Shown here: positions 26,344-36,151 of the stretch, piece by piece
Position numbering within the stretch: position 1 is the stretch's first letter
Layout: each line of letters opens with the position of its first letter
Assembly: GCF_000304335.1 (NCBI RefSeq)
Contig: NZ_CAJF01000030.1
Span: 1 to 54,093, forward strand
Source: Microbacterium yannicii PS01
GTDB taxonomy: Bacteria > Actinomycetota > Actinomycetes > Actinomycetales > Microbacteriaceae
Length of the DNA: 54,093 nt
Reading direction: 5' to 3'
Notes under the pieces: generated by a model
The model's input: the letters and a program-made list of their open reading frames with translations, nothing else
Databases searched by the model: none
What the model was told of the DNA's origin: nothing
Translations under genes and position numbers: made by a program

Positions 26344-27858
26344 TTACGCGGCCACGCGCGCCTGAGCCGCCCGGCGACGGGCCACGATCACGGCGGCACC
26401 GAGGCCCATGACCAGGATCGCCGCACCGCCGACTCCGAACCAGAGACCGCCGTCGCCACCCGTGAGGGGCAGTGCGAAGGCGGGAACCTGGGCGTGCTGG
26501 AACTCGACGTAGTTCTGCACCGGCGTCACCGTCGAGCTCTCGCCGGCCACGACCTGGGTCAGGATGCGGTCGGGCGTCGGCAGCTGGAAGCCGGCCGGCG
26601 GCGACACCTCACGGACCCAGTAGTTGCCGGGCGTGATGATCGGGATTTCGACGTAGCCGTCAGCACCCGTCGTCCACTCCGAGATGCCGTCGATGACGAT
26701 GTAGTTCTCGTTGCGGTCCGCATCCTGCTGGTTGAGGTACACGCGGTACGTCGCCCCCGCCAGGCCGGTGCGCTCGCTGCCGTTGACCGCCTCGAAGGCG
26801 AACACGGTCAGCTGGCCGATCGGCGTGGTGCCGGTGACCGTCTCGGTCGAGCCGTTGACGATACCCGTGGCGGTGTTGACGATGCGGCCGTCGGCCGGAA
26901 TGGCGATCGCGCGCGTCAGCACGTTGAACGTCACCGTGCCGCCCTGAAGCGCCGTCAGACGGGTGAGGCCAGCCGGCGTGAACTCCACGGTCGAGGTCGA
27001 CCCGGTGGTCGTGAGCTCGTAGTCGACGCCGGCGACGAAGGTCTGTGGCAGACCGGCCGGGTTGGTGACGACGACGTTGCTCGGTGCCACGCCCGTCGGC
27101 GGGTCGGCGACGTACTCGAGCTCTGCCGGGATGGTGTCGGTGAGCACGAAGTCCTCGACGACGTCACCGGCGGCGAGCGTCGGGATGTTCGCGGCGATGG
27201 CCCAGCGGATGAGGTCGGGGTTGCGCGCCTCGACCGAGTTGGCCGGAGCCGGGACTCGCGTCTTGGTCAGCTCCGTCACCGCGTTCTTGGGGTAGACGTG
27301 CACGTCGTAGATCCACTCGTTCGCGGGGGCACCGCTCGGGCCCGTCGGGAACGGCAGCGTCACGAGGAACGGCGCGACCGGGTTGGTCACCGCGGCCGGC
27401 ACGGTCGTCTCGGTGACGAGATACAGGCCGATCGGGAGGTTGATGACGTTTCCGTCCTCGTCCAGGAACTCCGCCTCGCCGGTCCCGTCGGAGAGCGTCG
27501 AAACGAACGTGTTCGCGGGGTCGAGTCGCGCCGCAGCCTGCGCCGGCGTGAGGTTGGCTACGGCGGTCCAGCCCTGCGGGGTGAGGAGGTCGACGTCGGC
27601 GACAAGGCTTGCCGTGAACTGAGCGCCGGCGAGCGGGGTGCCCGCGACGCTCGGCAGCTCCTGACCGGTGCCGATGTTCAGGGGGCTCTCGGGCCCGAGG
27701 GCGTACTTGTGCACGGTGAGGCTGCGCGGCTGGTCGGGGTCGATGTTGCCGGGCAGGGTGACGGCCTGCGCCGGCGCGATGGCGGCGACCGCCGCCACCG
27801 CCCCGAGGGCGAGGGCCCCCGCTGCGGCGGTGACCCGCCGAAGGATGGACGTGGGCAT
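26344..27858 (-). CDS. LPLTG backbone pilin, SpaA-type, module 2
   Basis: Likely shaft pilin of the second pilus. The 504-aa precursor has a signal peptide (cleavage near AQA, residue 32) and the pilin motif with Lys191 (WIYDVHVYPKN). An E-box-like YWVREVSPPAGF follows, then LPLTG at 463-467, a membrane helix and RRR. It begins at the ATG at 27858, six bases after AAGGAG; the upstream open frame to 27981 is not a signal peptide. Similarity to pilin 1 is clear in the motifs and the N-terminal T-V-H-K-[YF] strand, but loops differ, so the two pili are distinct. Confidence 0.93.
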   Translation of the reverse strand: MPTSILRRVTAAAGALALGAVAAVAAIAPAQAVTLPGNIDPDQPRSLTVHKYALGPESPLNIGTGQELPSVAGTPLAGAQFTASLVADVDLLTPQGWTAVANLTPAQAAARLDPANTFVSTLSDGTGEAEFLDEDGNVINLPIGLYLVTETTVPAAVTNPVAPFLVTLPFPTGPSGAPANEWIYDVHVYPKNAVTELTKTRVPAPANSVEARNPDLIRWAIAANIPTLAAGDVVEDFVLTDTIPAELEYVADPPTGVAPSNVVVTNPAGLPQTFVAGVDYELTTTGSTSTVEFTPAGLTRLTALQGGTVTFNVLTRAIAIPADGRIVNTATGIVNGSTETVTGTTPIGQLTVFAFEAVNGSERTGLAGATYRVYLNQQDADRNENYIVIDGISEWTTGADGYVEIPIITPGNYWVREVSPPAGFQLPTPDRILTQVVAGESSTVTPVQNYVEFQHAQVPAFALPLTGGDGGLWFGVGGAAILVMGLGAAVIVARRRAAQARVAA

Positions 27859-27938
27859 CTGATTCTCCTTGTGATGGTGATTTCGAGGTGTTGCGGAAAG
27901 GGAAGCGGAAGAAGGGTCGGGGGCACGCGGCCGGCGGC

Positions 27939-30900
27939 TCATAGGCGGCCCCGGACGCGGCGGCGGTGCCACAGGGCCCACGCGAGAGCGAGCGCCAGGA
28001 CGACCGAGCCGGAGATCAGGAACGCATCCGCGCTGGGCCCGCCGGTGAGCGGCAGCGTGGTCGGCGCGAGCGGTGCGTTCACGAAGCGGTAGGTGGCGTT
28101 CTGGCCTGGCGCCGGCGCCGTGATCGCCCTGCTGGCCACAGGCGTCCAGCCGTTCGAATCGAGTCGCTCCAGCCTCAAGGTGCGGTAGGCGAGGCGACTG
28201 TCGACCGCCGTCACCTCTTCCGAGAGGGTGTAGCCGTGGCCCGGGCGCACCTCGAAGGTGCTCGCCGCATTGCCACCAGGCACGTACTCCGCTCCCGGGC
28301 GCGATGACGTGGGAAGAGAAGCGCCGGCCAGAGCCGCCGGAGTGGCGGTGACCGTCCAGTCATCGGGCTCGAATCCCGGCTGCGGGTTCTGGACCTGCTT
28401 GAGCAGCGTGATCGTCGCCGTGGAGTTGACCACCGTGCAGGTGACCGACGCGCCCTGCGGCAGCGTCACGTCGCCGGCCGCGGTCACCGGAACCGTCGCA
28501 CCCGTACTCGTCAGGCAGCGCCATCCTCCGACCTGGACGTAGAGCGCCGTTCCTCCGGTCTCGGCGAGCCGGTAGGGAACGCCGGGTGTGACGGGCACAG
28601 CCGAGACCCCCGAAGTGCCGCTCCTTCCCGCCGGACCGGTGAGCGCCCCCGCGGGAGCCGTCGCCGAGAGTGTCCAGTCGGAAGCCATAGCCGAGCCGAA
28701 GCCCACTTCCTTGGCCAGAGTGAGCACGGCGACCGGGTTGTTCACGAAGGTGCAGGCGACGGCCGAGGCGGACTGCACAGCGGTGATGCTTCCTCGCACC
28801 ACTCCCGCCGATGTGGTGAACGTCACGGGCACCGCGGCGCCGTTCACCGTGCACGACGCCCGGGCGAAGGTGAACCCGCTCTGCAGCTGTTCGTACACCA
28901 CGAGGGTCGCCCGCGAGCCAACGGAGCCGAACAGCACCGTCCATGTCGCGGTTCCCGAGGCATCCGTCGTCTGCGTCGCCGACTCGCTGGGGAGCACCGT
29001 CGCCGTTCCCGCGGTCGCAGTCGCCGTGACACCGAGCGTCCAACCGGGCGCCGGATTCAGCGCCCCCGTCGCCGGGTCGGCGATCTGCTTGGTCACCGTG
29101 ACGGTGGTCACCGGCCTTGGTGAATTGAAGAACGTGCACACGACGTTGACGCTCAGCCGGCTCGGGATGGTCACGGTGCCGCTCGTCGTCGTGCCGTTGC
29201 TCAGCCGCACTCCGTCGGCCCAGCACTCGTACGCCGTCGTGTAGACCGAGATCGGCGAGGCCGAGCCGGCCGCCATCGCCTCCGAGACCGAGAACGTCGT
29301 GCCCACCGCCGCGGGCACGGGGCCGATCTGCTGTGGCTGGCGACCGGTCGCCGAGCCGGCCGTCGTGGCGGTCGCGACCGGAGTGGCGCCGCTCGCCAGG
29401 GTCAGCGTGAACTGATCGGCCGCAGCCGCTCGACCGACCGTGTTCTTCAGCACCGTGATCGTCGCGGGTGAGGTGCAGCCGGCGAGGTCGGTCGAGTCGA
29501 CCGCGATGCGCGGCGTGGCGGCGACGCGCGTCCACGTCGACGCATCGAACTCGTACACGCTCGTGGTGCTGGAGAGGTAGACCGTCCCTCGCGGAGAGAA
29601 CGCGATGCCGTTGACGTTGCCGAAGGCCGGCGACGCGTCGGTGCCCGCCAGCGCCTTCGTCGTCGACGCGGCGACGGCGAGCGTTCCGCCGGCAGCAGTG
29701 GCGAGGGTCTGGGCGCTCACGGTGTAGATGGCGGCGCTCGAGACGTTGTTGACCGTCGCAGCGCCGATGACGTAGAGGTTCCCGCGGGCGTCGAAGGCGA
29801 GGTCGCCGTTGCCGTTCGGCGCCGTGCCCGTGGCGAACGAGCCCACGAAGGCGAAACGGGATGTCGCGGGGTTGGATTCCGTGAAGCTCCACAGGTAGAA
29901 CTGCGAGTTCACGAACTTGCCGAAGTAGTACCGGGTGCCGGAGAGGTCGATCGCGCCGGCGACGATGCTCCCGTCGATGGTGGTGCTGCCCGCGACCGTC
30001 GTGTACGCCGAACCCGCGATCGTCTGGAAGCCTGCCGCCGGTGTCCATTTCAGGACGGATGTGACGTCCGTCCCGTCGGCGCTGCGCTCCAGGGCGTACG
30101 CGATGCTTCCACCGGCGCCGACACCCAGGGCGTTGGCACTCGTCGCGCCGGTCCAGGTGCCGACCGCGGCGGTGGTTCCCGCGACGATGTCACCCTGGAC
30201 GAGCGCCCCGGTCGGGCTCACGGAGTACATGTGACTCGTGTCGCACGCCAGCCGCGCAGTCTGCGGGGTGTTGGTGAATGTGCAGACGATCTCGGCGCCC
30301 TGGTCTGCCGGCATCGTGATCGTGCCGGCGGGCGAGGATCCCGCGGCGATCACGGTGGTTCCGCGCACGCACTCATAGCTGCTCGAGTAGGTGAGTCCTG
30401 CTCCCGTCGTGGTCGCCTCGTGGATCGTGTAGGTCGCGTTGGGCTGAACGACCTGCCGCGTGATCTGCGCCGGCTGCAGGCCGGTCGCGGTGCCCGTCGT
30501 CGTCGCGGACGCGAGCACCGTCGTGCCGCTGCGCAGCGACAGCGTGAACTGGTCGGACGCGCTCACCCGCGAGGCGATGTTCTTCCGCACGGTGATCGTG
30601 CTGGCCGGCGTGACCGTGAGCACCGCCGCCTCGGGAGCGTTCAGCGAGGTCGAGACGCTTCCCGGTGTGATCGTGTAGGTGCCCGCCGTCGGGGAGACGA
30701 CATTGACGGTGATCGTGCACGAGGCGGTTCCGGCGGCCAGGTCCCCACCTGTGACCGCGACCGATCCGGATCCCGCCGTCGCCGTGACAGCCGCGCCCCC
30801 CGCCGTGACGCAGCTGCCGCCCACCGCAGGAGCCGGCGCGATGGCCAAGCCGCTCGGGAGGGTGTTGGTGAAGCCCCAGTCCGTCTTCGCCGCCAGCTCC

Positions 30901-32261
30901 GAGGTGTTCGTGACGGTGTAGATGAGCGTGCTCGCCGTGCCCGCGACCACGGACGGAGGGCTGAACGCGATGTCGAGGCTCGGAGTGACGTCGAGGATGC
31001 GGATGTTGTCGATCGCGAATGCGTTGCCGACAGATGAGGTCACACTGTTGGTCACGTTGACCTGCGCCGCCGCGGCCTGCGCAGGCGACAGCAGCACTGC
31101 AGAGGATCCCGTATACGTGCCGGCGCGCACAGAAGCTGTCAGCGCCGCGCCAGCAGTGGTCGTCCCGTCCAGACCGCCGCCCGTCGCCGCCAGCGCCGGC
31201 GTGCTCGTGTAGTACGTCCCGACGGCGTTCGTGCAGGGGACGACGGGCCCGGTGAACGGCGAGAACGTGGTTCCCCCGGACAGCAAGGTGAAGGTGAGGG
31301 ATGCCGGGTTGTTCGCGCATTCGTCGCCGGCGACGTCGACGCGCAAGGTGTAGTACCGCGATGTCGGAGCGCTCACGCCGATGCCCGCGGCGGAGCGGAG
31401 CACAAGGGTGTTCCCGGTACCGATGGCCGCATACGGCGCCGAGGTGAGCGCGTGGTTCGTGCGTGTGGAGGCCGTCGAACCGGCGACTGGGCTCGTGGCC
31501 GAAGAGCTGCCGGTCACGCCGGCGCCCACTTGCCCGGCCACGTCGGCAAGCCGTCGGGTCTCGCGGGCGCCGAGCGTGCTGCTCCCTGCGATTCCACCGA
31601 GGATGGGCTCCGACGGGCAGAAGCCGCTGTTGGGGTAGACAGCCGTGTAGTTCACGAGGACCCCGGTGCAGTTTGCGCCGTTCGCCCAAGCCGCTGAGGC
31701 GGTGTAGCGACCACTCGCGTACGTGCTGATGCCCGTCGGCGTCGTGGTGGTAAGTCCCTCCTCGAATGTCTCGCTCCACACCTCGACACCCGCTTCGGGA
31801 TCGCCCGCGGCCATGATCCCGATCTGCGCCCGCGGCGCGATCCCCGGCCCCGCCTCCACGTCGGCCTCGTCGAGGGCCGGAGAACCGGCCTCGGGCGCTG
31901 CAGCGGGCGGGGAGTCGGCCTTCTCGGCCGGCGTCGTCGGCGCAGGAACGGCAACTTCCGGCGACGACGGCGACGGAGCCGGCGAAGGCGCCGGTTCCGG
32001 CTGTGGCGACGAGGACGGCGCGGGATCCGGCTCCTGAGACGGAGACGGAGACGGCGACGGCGCCGGCGTCGGCTGGGCCGTGGCATCCGGGGACGGCGCG
32101 GTCATTCCGGGATCGGCATCGACGGCCGCGGCCTGTGCATGCGGCGCGGCGACGGCGCCCGCCGGCGTGCCGATAAGACCGACGATGAGACCGACGCTGA
32201 CGAGAACGGCGGCAGGGCGCGACAAACCGCGCTCCCTCCCCCGACGTCTTGAGTTCGTCAT
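27939..32261 (-). CDS. Giant LPLTG surface protein, probable pilus tip adhesin, module 2
   Basis: A 1440-aa secreted, wall-sorted protein. After the signal peptide (about 1-40) comes a Pro/Ser/Glu stalk (about 50-130). An extra N-terminal adhesin-like domain (about 160-400, with paired cysteines) and a DUF11/DUF7933-like domain (about 425-550) precede the part shared with tip 1. The shared part is a prealbumin-like repeat, a DUF6923-like propeller (from about 665), several T-[LV]-L-K repeats and LPLTG at 1403-1407. It therefore looks like tip 1 with about 500 extra N-terminal residues. The ribosome site AGGTGG is very close to the ATG. It is first gene of module 2. Confidence 0.87.
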   Translation of the reverse strand: MTNSRRRGRERGLSRPAAVLVSVGLIVGLIGTPAGAVAAPHAQAAAVDADPGMTAPSPDATAQPTPAPSPSPSPSQEPDPAPSSSPQPEPAPSPAPSPSSPEVAVPAPTTPAEKADSPPAAAPEAGSPALDEADVEAGPGIAPRAQIGIMAAGDPEAGVEVWSETFEEGLTTTTPTGISTYASGRYTASAAWANGANCTGVLVNYTAVYPNSGFCPSEPILGGIAGSSTLGARETRRLADVAGQVGAGVTGSSSATSPVAGSTASTRTNHALTSAPYAAIGTGNTLVLRSAAGIGVSAPTSRYYTLRVDVAGDECANNPASLTFTLLSGGTTFSPFTGPVVPCTNAVGTYYTSTPALAATGGGLDGTTTAGAALTASVRAGTYTGSSAVLLSPAQAAAAQVNVTNSVTSSVGNAFAIDNIRILDVTPSLDIAFSPPSVVAGTASTLIYTVTNTSELAAKTDWGFTNTLPSGLAIAPAPAVGGSCVTAGGAAVTATAGSGSVAVTGGDLAAGTASCTITVNVVSPTAGTYTITPGSVSTSLNAPEAAVLTVTPASTITVRKNIASRVSASDQFTLSLRSGTTVLASATTTGTATGLQPAQITRQVVQPNATYTIHEATTTGAGLTYSSSYECVRGTTVIAAGSSPAGTITMPADQGAEIVCTFTNTPQTARLACDTSHMYSVSPTGALVQGDIVAGTTAAVGTWTGATSANALGVGAGGSIAYALERSADGTDVTSVLKWTPAAGFQTIAGSAYTTVAGSTTIDGSIVAGAIDLSGTRYYFGKFVNSQFYLWSFTESNPATSRFAFVGSFATGTAPNGNGDLAFDARGNLYVIGAATVNNVSSAAIYTVSAQTLATAAGGTLAVAASTTKALAGTDASPAFGNVNGIAFSPRGTVYLSSTTSVYEFDASTWTRVAATPRIAVDSTDLAGCTSPATITVLKNTVGRAAAADQFTLTLASGATPVATATTAGSATGRQPQQIGPVPAAVGTTFSVSEAMAAGSASPISVYTTAYECWADGVRLSNGTTTSGTVTIPSRLSVNVVCTFFNSPRPVTTVTVTKQIADPATGALNPAPGWTLGVTATATAGTATVLPSESATQTTDASGTATWTVLFGSVGSRATLVVYEQLQSGFTFARASCTVNGAAVPVTFTTSAGVVRGSITAVQSASAVACTFVNNPVAVLTLAKEVGFGSAMASDWTLSATAPAGALTGPAGRSGTSGVSAVPVTPGVPYRLAETGGTALYVQVGGWRCLTSTGATVPVTAAGDVTLPQGASVTCTVVNSTATITLLKQVQNPQPGFEPDDWTVTATPAALAGASLPTSSRPGAEYVPGGNAASTFEVRPGHGYTLSEEVTAVDSRLAYRTLRLERLDSNGWTPVASRAITAPAPGQNATYRFVNAPLAPTTLPLTGGPSADAFLISGSVVLALALAWALWHRRRVRGRL

Positions 32262-32295
32262 TCCACCTGAAAAGGCGCGCCGAAGAGCGCCCCTG

Positions 32296-32329
32296 GTCGG
32301 GATGCTTCGGTCACCCCGACGAAAGCATC
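32296..32329 (-). promoter_or_regulatory. Possible H-type pseudoknot in the module 2 leader
   Basis: On the minus strand GATGCTT pairs with AAGCATC, and GTCGGG inside that loop pairs with CCCGAC just beyond it. The two helices interlock as in an H-type pseudoknot. The element ends about 35 bases before the tip 2 start codon. It was found by eye; no covariation has been tested. Confidence 0.35.
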
Positions 32330-32407
32330 TCTGGCCACGGAACCCGGGCAGGACGAGTACTCGGGCAAAAAAATCAGGGCCGATCGGAAGATCCGCTCTG
32401 AGCTACC

Positions 32408-32440
32408 TTGACGCTAATTGGACGAGCCAATGGTCGTCAA
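32408..32440. promoter_or_regulatory. 33-bp nested dyad over the module 2 promoter
   Basis: The sequence is TTGACG-N3-ATTGG-N5-CCAAT-N3-CGTCAA, a symmetric double inverted repeat. It coincides with the candidate promoter, so it is a strong operator candidate. Confidence 0.6.
32411..32440 (-). promoter_or_regulatory. Candidate promoter of pilus module 2
   Basis: On the minus strand TTGACG, an 18-bp spacer and TAGCGT. The spacer contains the ATTGG/CCAAT inverted repeat. The predicted leader is about 140 nt and includes a run of seven T (32367-32373), unusual in this GC-rich DNA. Confidence 0.55.
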
Positions 32441-32493
32441 CCCGGCCATTTGGGGGACAAGGACCGACGTCCATGCAGCCCAGGGCATGCGAA

Positions 32494-32521
32494 AGGGGCC
32501 GGGCCCGAAGGCCCGACCCCT
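32494..32521 (-). terminator. Terminator of the str operon
   Basis: A 12-bp stem (AGGGGTCGGGCC on the minus strand, one T-G pair) closed by TTCG and followed by TTTCG lies 47 bases past the tuf stop. It is the same design as the rplQ terminator. Confidence 0.85.
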
Positions 32522-32528
32522 GTCGGTG

Positions 32529-32550
32529 ACGGATGCCGCGGCATCCGTCG
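32529..32550. repeat. GGATGCC palindrome downstream of tuf
   Basis: GACGGATGCC-GC-GGCATCCGTC, a 22-bp near-perfect palindrome between the tuf stop and the terminator. Confidence 0.8.
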
Positions 32551-32568
32551 AAGGAACTTCAGAAGAAG

Positions 32569-33762
32569 TTACTTGATGATCTTCGTGACCGTGCCGGCGC
32601 CGACGGTGCGGCCACCCTCACGGATCGCGTAGCCGAGGCCCTCTTCCATGGCGATGGGCTGGATCAGCTCGACCGTCATGTCGGTGGTGTCGCCGGGCAT
32701 GACCATCTCGGTGCCCTCGGGCAGCGTGATGACGCCGGTGACGTCGGTGGTGCGGAAGTAGAACTGCGGGCGGTAGTTCGTGAAGAACGGGTTGTGACGG
32801 CCGCCCTCCTCCTTGGACAGGATGTACGCCGTGCCCTCGAAGTTGGTGTGCGGGGTGACCGAACCGGGCTTCACGACGACCTGGCCGCGCTCGACGTCGT
32901 CACGCTTGGTGCCGCGCAGGAGCAGACCACAGTTCTCGCCGGCCCAGGCCTCGTCGAGCTGCTTGTGGAACATCTCGATACCGGTGACGATCGTCTTCTG
33001 CGTCGGGCGCAGACCCACGATCTCGACCTCGGAGTTGATGGCCAGCGTGCCACGCTCGGCGCGGCCCGTGACGACCGTGCCACGGCCGGTGATGGTGAAG
33101 ACGTCCTCGATGGGCATGAGGAACGGCTTGTCCTTGTCACGCACCGGGTCGGGGATCGACTCGTCGACGGCGTCCATGAGCTCGACGATCTTCTCGACCC
33201 ACTTCTCGTCGCCCTCGAGCGCCTTGAGGCCCGAGACCTGGATGACGGGAGCGTTGTCGCCGTCGAAGTCCTGCGACGACAGCAGCTCGCGAACCTCGAG
33301 CTCGACGAGCTCCAGGATCTCCTCGTCGTCGACCATGTCGGACTTGTTCAGCGCGACCAGCAGGTAGGGAACGCCGACCTGCTTGGCGAGCAGCACGTGC
33401 TCACGCGTCTGAGCCATCGGGCCGTCGGTGGCGGCGACGACGAGGATCGCACCGTCCATCTGGGCAGCACCGGTGATCATGTTCTTGATGTAGTCGGCGT
33501 GACCCGGGGCGTCGACGTGAGCGTAGTGACGCTTCGGGGTCTCGTACTCGACGTGCGAGATGTTGATCGTGATACCGCGCTGGCGCTCCTCGGGAGCGGA
33601 GTCGATCGACGCGAAGTCGCGCTGCACGTTGGTGGCCGACGGGTACTTGTCGGCGAGCACCTTCGAGATCGCTGCGGTGAGCGTGGTCTTGCCGTGGTCG
33701 ACGTGACCGATCGTTCCGATGTTCACGTGCGGCTTGGTGCGCTCGAACTTGGCCTTAGCCAC
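32569..33762 (-). CDS. tuf: Elongation factor Tu
   Basis: EF-Tu carries aminoacyl-tRNA to the ribosome. The 397-aa product starts from GTG ([20 protein letters not shown]). It has all GTPase motifs: GHVDHGKT, the DAPGHADY form of G3 usual in actinobacteria, and NKSD. It is the last str-operon gene; a palindrome lies in the 157-bp gap after fusA. In most relatives rpsJ follows, but here the next gene on this strand is the module 2 tip adhesin. Confidence 0.98.
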   Translation of the reverse strand: MAKAKFERTKPHVNIGTIGHVDHGKTTLTAAISKVLADKYPSATNVQRDFASIDSAPEERQRGITINISHVEYETPKRHYAHVDAPGHADYIKNMITGAAQMDGAILVVAATDGPMAQTREHVLLAKQVGVPYLLVALNKSDMVDDEEILELVELEVRELLSSQDFDGDNAPVIQVSGLKALEGDEKWVEKIVELMDAVDESIPDPVRDKDKPFLMPIEDVFTITGRGTVVTGRAERGTLAINSEVEIVGLRPTQKTIVTGIEMFHKQLDEAWAGENCGLLLRGTKRDDVERGQVVVKPGSVTPHTNFEGTAYILSKEEGGRHNPFFTNYRPQFYFRTTDVTGVITLPEGTEMVMPGDTTDMTVELIQPIAMEEGLGYAIREGGRTVGAGTVTKIIK

Positions 33763-33878
33763 TGGGTCCTCCTCAGGACGTTCGTGTAGAGATTTCCGGA
33801 CGCTGGAGTGCGCCGGATCGCTACGGGGATTTCTCTAGCTTAGTAGAGAGGTTTCTGTTGGATCTGTGTGAAGTTGTG

Positions 33879-33912
33879 CTCCGGGATGCCTCGTCGCGGA
33901 GGCATCCCGGAG
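33879..33912. repeat. GGATGCC palindrome between fusA and tuf
   Basis: Fourteen-bp arms CTCCGGGATGCCTC and GAGGCATCCCGGAG flank a 6-base loop. It is the largest member of the palindrome family in the window and begins 7 bases past the fusA stop. Confidence 0.85.
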
Positions 33913-33919
33913 TTCAGGG

Positions 33920-36034
33920 CTACTCGCCCTTGGTCTTCTGGACGATCTCGTCCATGACGTTGCGCGGGACCTCGGCGTAGCTGTCGAACTCCATGGAGTA
34001 GACGGCACGGCCCGAGGTCTTCGAACGCAGGTCGCCGATGTAGCCGAACATCTCGGACAGCGGCACGTTCGCACGGACCACCTTGACGCCGGCGGCGTCC
34101 TCCATCGACTGGATCTGGCCACGACGCGAGTTCAGGTCGCCGATGACGTCGCCCATGTATTCCTCGGGCGTACGCACCTCGACGGCCATGATCGGCTCGA
34201 GGATGACCGGGTTGGCGCGGCGGACCGCCTCCTTGAAGCCCATCGAGCCGGCGATCTTGAACGCCATCTCGGACGAGTCGACGTCGTGCGAGGCACCGTC
34301 GAGGAGGATCGCCTTCACGCCCACCATGGGGTAGCCGGCGAGCACACCGACCTGCATGGCGTCCTGGAACCCCTGGTCGGTCGGGCTGATGTACTCGCGC
34401 GGTATGCGGCCACCGGTGACCTTGTTCTCGAACTCGTACGTCTTGTCGGCCGTGACCTCGAGGGGCTCGATCGTGAACTGGATCTTCGCGAACTGACCCG
34501 AGCCACCGGTCTGCTTCTTGTGCGTGTAGTCGTGCTTCTCGACGCTCTTGCGGATCGTCTCGCGGTAGGCCACCTGGGGCTTTCCGACGTTGGCCTCGAC
34601 CTTGAACTCGCGCTTCATGCGGTCCACCAGGATGTCGAGGTGAAGCTCGCCCATGCCCTTGATGACCGTCTGGCCGGTCTCGGAGTTCTGCTCGACGCGG
34701 AACGTCGGGTCCTCTTCGGCGAGCTTCTGGATCGCCAGACCCAGCTTCTCCTGGTCGGCCTTGGTCTTCGGCTCGATGGCGACCTCGATAACCGGCTCCG
34801 GGAACGTCATCGACTCGAGGACGACCTGGTTGGCGCTGTCGGACAGCGTGTCACCGGTGGTGGTGTCCTTCAGTCCGATGACTGCGTAGATGTGACCGGC
34901 CGTGACCGAGTCGACAGGCATCTCCTTGTTGGCGTGCATCTGGAAGATCTTCCCGATGCGCTCCTTCTTGCCCTTGGTCGCGTTGACGACCTGGGCGCCG
35001 GAGTCGAGGTGACCCGAGTACACGCGGATGTACGTGAGACGACCGAAGAACGGGTGCGTCACGATCTTGAACGCGAGCGCCGCGAAGGGCTCTTCGCGGT
35101 CGGCGTGGCGCTCGATGATGGTCTCTTCGTTCTTCGGGTCGCGCGCCTCGATGGCGGGGACGTCGAGCGGCGAAGGCAGGTAGTCCACGACCGCGTCGAG
35201 CATCGGCTGCACGCCGCGGTTCTTGAACGCCGAGCCGCAGAGCACCGGGTAGAGCTCCGAGGCGATCGTCATCTTGCGGATGGCGCCCTTGATCTCGGCG
35301 ACCGTGAGGCCCTCGCCGCTGAAGTGCTTCTCGAGGAGCACCTCGTCGGACTCGGCGACCGTCTCGAGCAGCATCTCGCGGTACTCCGCCGCCTTGTCGG
35401 CGAGGTCGGCCGGGATCTCCTGGATCTCGTACTTGGCGCCCATGGTCACGTCGCCCTTGGCGTCGCCGGGCCACACCAGCGCGCGCATCTCGACGAGGTC
35501 GATGACGCCCACGAAGTCGTTCTCCGCGCCGATGGGCAGCTGGAGCACGAGCGGCTTGGCCTTGAGGCGGTTGACGATGGTGTCGACGGTGAAGTAGAAG
35601 TCCGCGCCCAGCTTGTCCATCTTGTTGACGAAGCAGATGCGGGGGACGTCGTACTTGTCGGCCTGACGCCACACGGTCTCGGACTGGGGCTCCACGCCCT
35701 CCTTGCCGTCGAAGACCGCGACTGCGCCGTCGAGCACGCGCAGCGAACGCTCGACCTCGACCGTGAAGTCGACGTGGCCGGGGGTGTCGATGATGTTGAT
35801 CTGGTTCTTGTCCCAGAAGCAGGTCACGGCGGCGGACGTGATCGTGATGCCGCGCTCCTGCTCCTGCTCCATCCAGTCGGTGGTGGCGGCGCCGTCGTGC
35901 GTCTCGCCGATCTTGTGGTTGACGCCCGTGTAGAAGAGGATGCGCTCGGTCGTCGTCGTCTTGCCGGCATCGATGTGCGCCATGATGCCGATGTTGCGGA
36001 CCTTGTTGAGGTCGGTGAGCACTTCTTGTGCCAC
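33920..36034 (-). CDS. fusA: Elongation factor G
   Basis: EF-G drives ribosomal translocation and, with RRF, recycling. The 704-aa product is full length. It starts from GTG ([20 protein letters not shown]), with the P-loop AHIDAGKTT (19-27), G3 DTPGHVDF and G4 NKMD. Domain IV has [16 protein letters not shown] and the C-terminus carries [20 protein letters not shown]. It is third in the str operon, after a 117-bp gap carrying a large inverted repeat. Confidence 0.98.
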   Translation of the reverse strand: MAQEVLTDLNKVRNIGIMAHIDAGKTTTTERILFYTGVNHKIGETHDGAATTDWMEQEQERGITITSAAVTCFWDKNQINIIDTPGHVDFTVEVERSLRVLDGAVAVFDGKEGVEPQSETVWRQADKYDVPRICFVNKMDKLGADFYFTVDTIVNRLKAKPLVLQLPIGAENDFVGVIDLVEMRALVWPGDAKGDVTMGAKYEIQEIPADLADKAAEYREMLLETVAESDEVLLEKHFSGEGLTVAEIKGAIRKMTIASELYPVLCGSAFKNRGVQPMLDAVVDYLPSPLDVPAIEARDPKNEETIIERHADREEPFAALAFKIVTHPFFGRLTYIRVYSGHLDSGAQVVNATKGKKERIGKIFQMHANKEMPVDSVTAGHIYAVIGLKDTTTGDTLSDSANQVVLESMTFPEPVIEVAIEPKTKADQEKLGLAIQKLAEEDPTFRVEQNSETGQTVIKGMGELHLDILVDRMKREFKVEANVGKPQVAYRETIRKSVEKHDYTHKKQTGGSGQFAKIQFTIEPLEVTADKTYEFENKVTGGRIPREYISPTDQGFQDAMQVGVLAGYPMVGVKAILLDGASHDVDSSEMAFKIAGSMGFKEAVRRANPVILEPIMAVEVRTPEEYMGDVIGDLNSRRGQIQSMEDAAGVKVVRANVPLSEMFGYIGDLRSKTSGRAVYSMEFDSYAEVPRNVMDEIVQKTKGE

Positions 36035-36071
36035 GGGGTTTTCCTTACGTGTGGTGACGGATGTCGCGGGG

Positions 36072-36151
36072 CCCTTCGACAGGCTCAGGGACCGGTGTTC
36101 GGTCAGGGACCAGCGGGGCTCACGCCCCGGCTCCCCGAGCCTGTCGAGGGG
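36072..36151. repeat. CTTCGACAGGCTCAGGG inverted repeat between rpsG and fusA
   Basis: The left arm CCCTTCGACAGGCTCAGGGA (36072-36091) is the near-complement of TCCCCGAGCCTGTCGAGGGG (36132-36151), with about 40 bp between that itself contains shorter inverted repeats. It abuts the rpsG stop codon. Confidence 0.85.
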
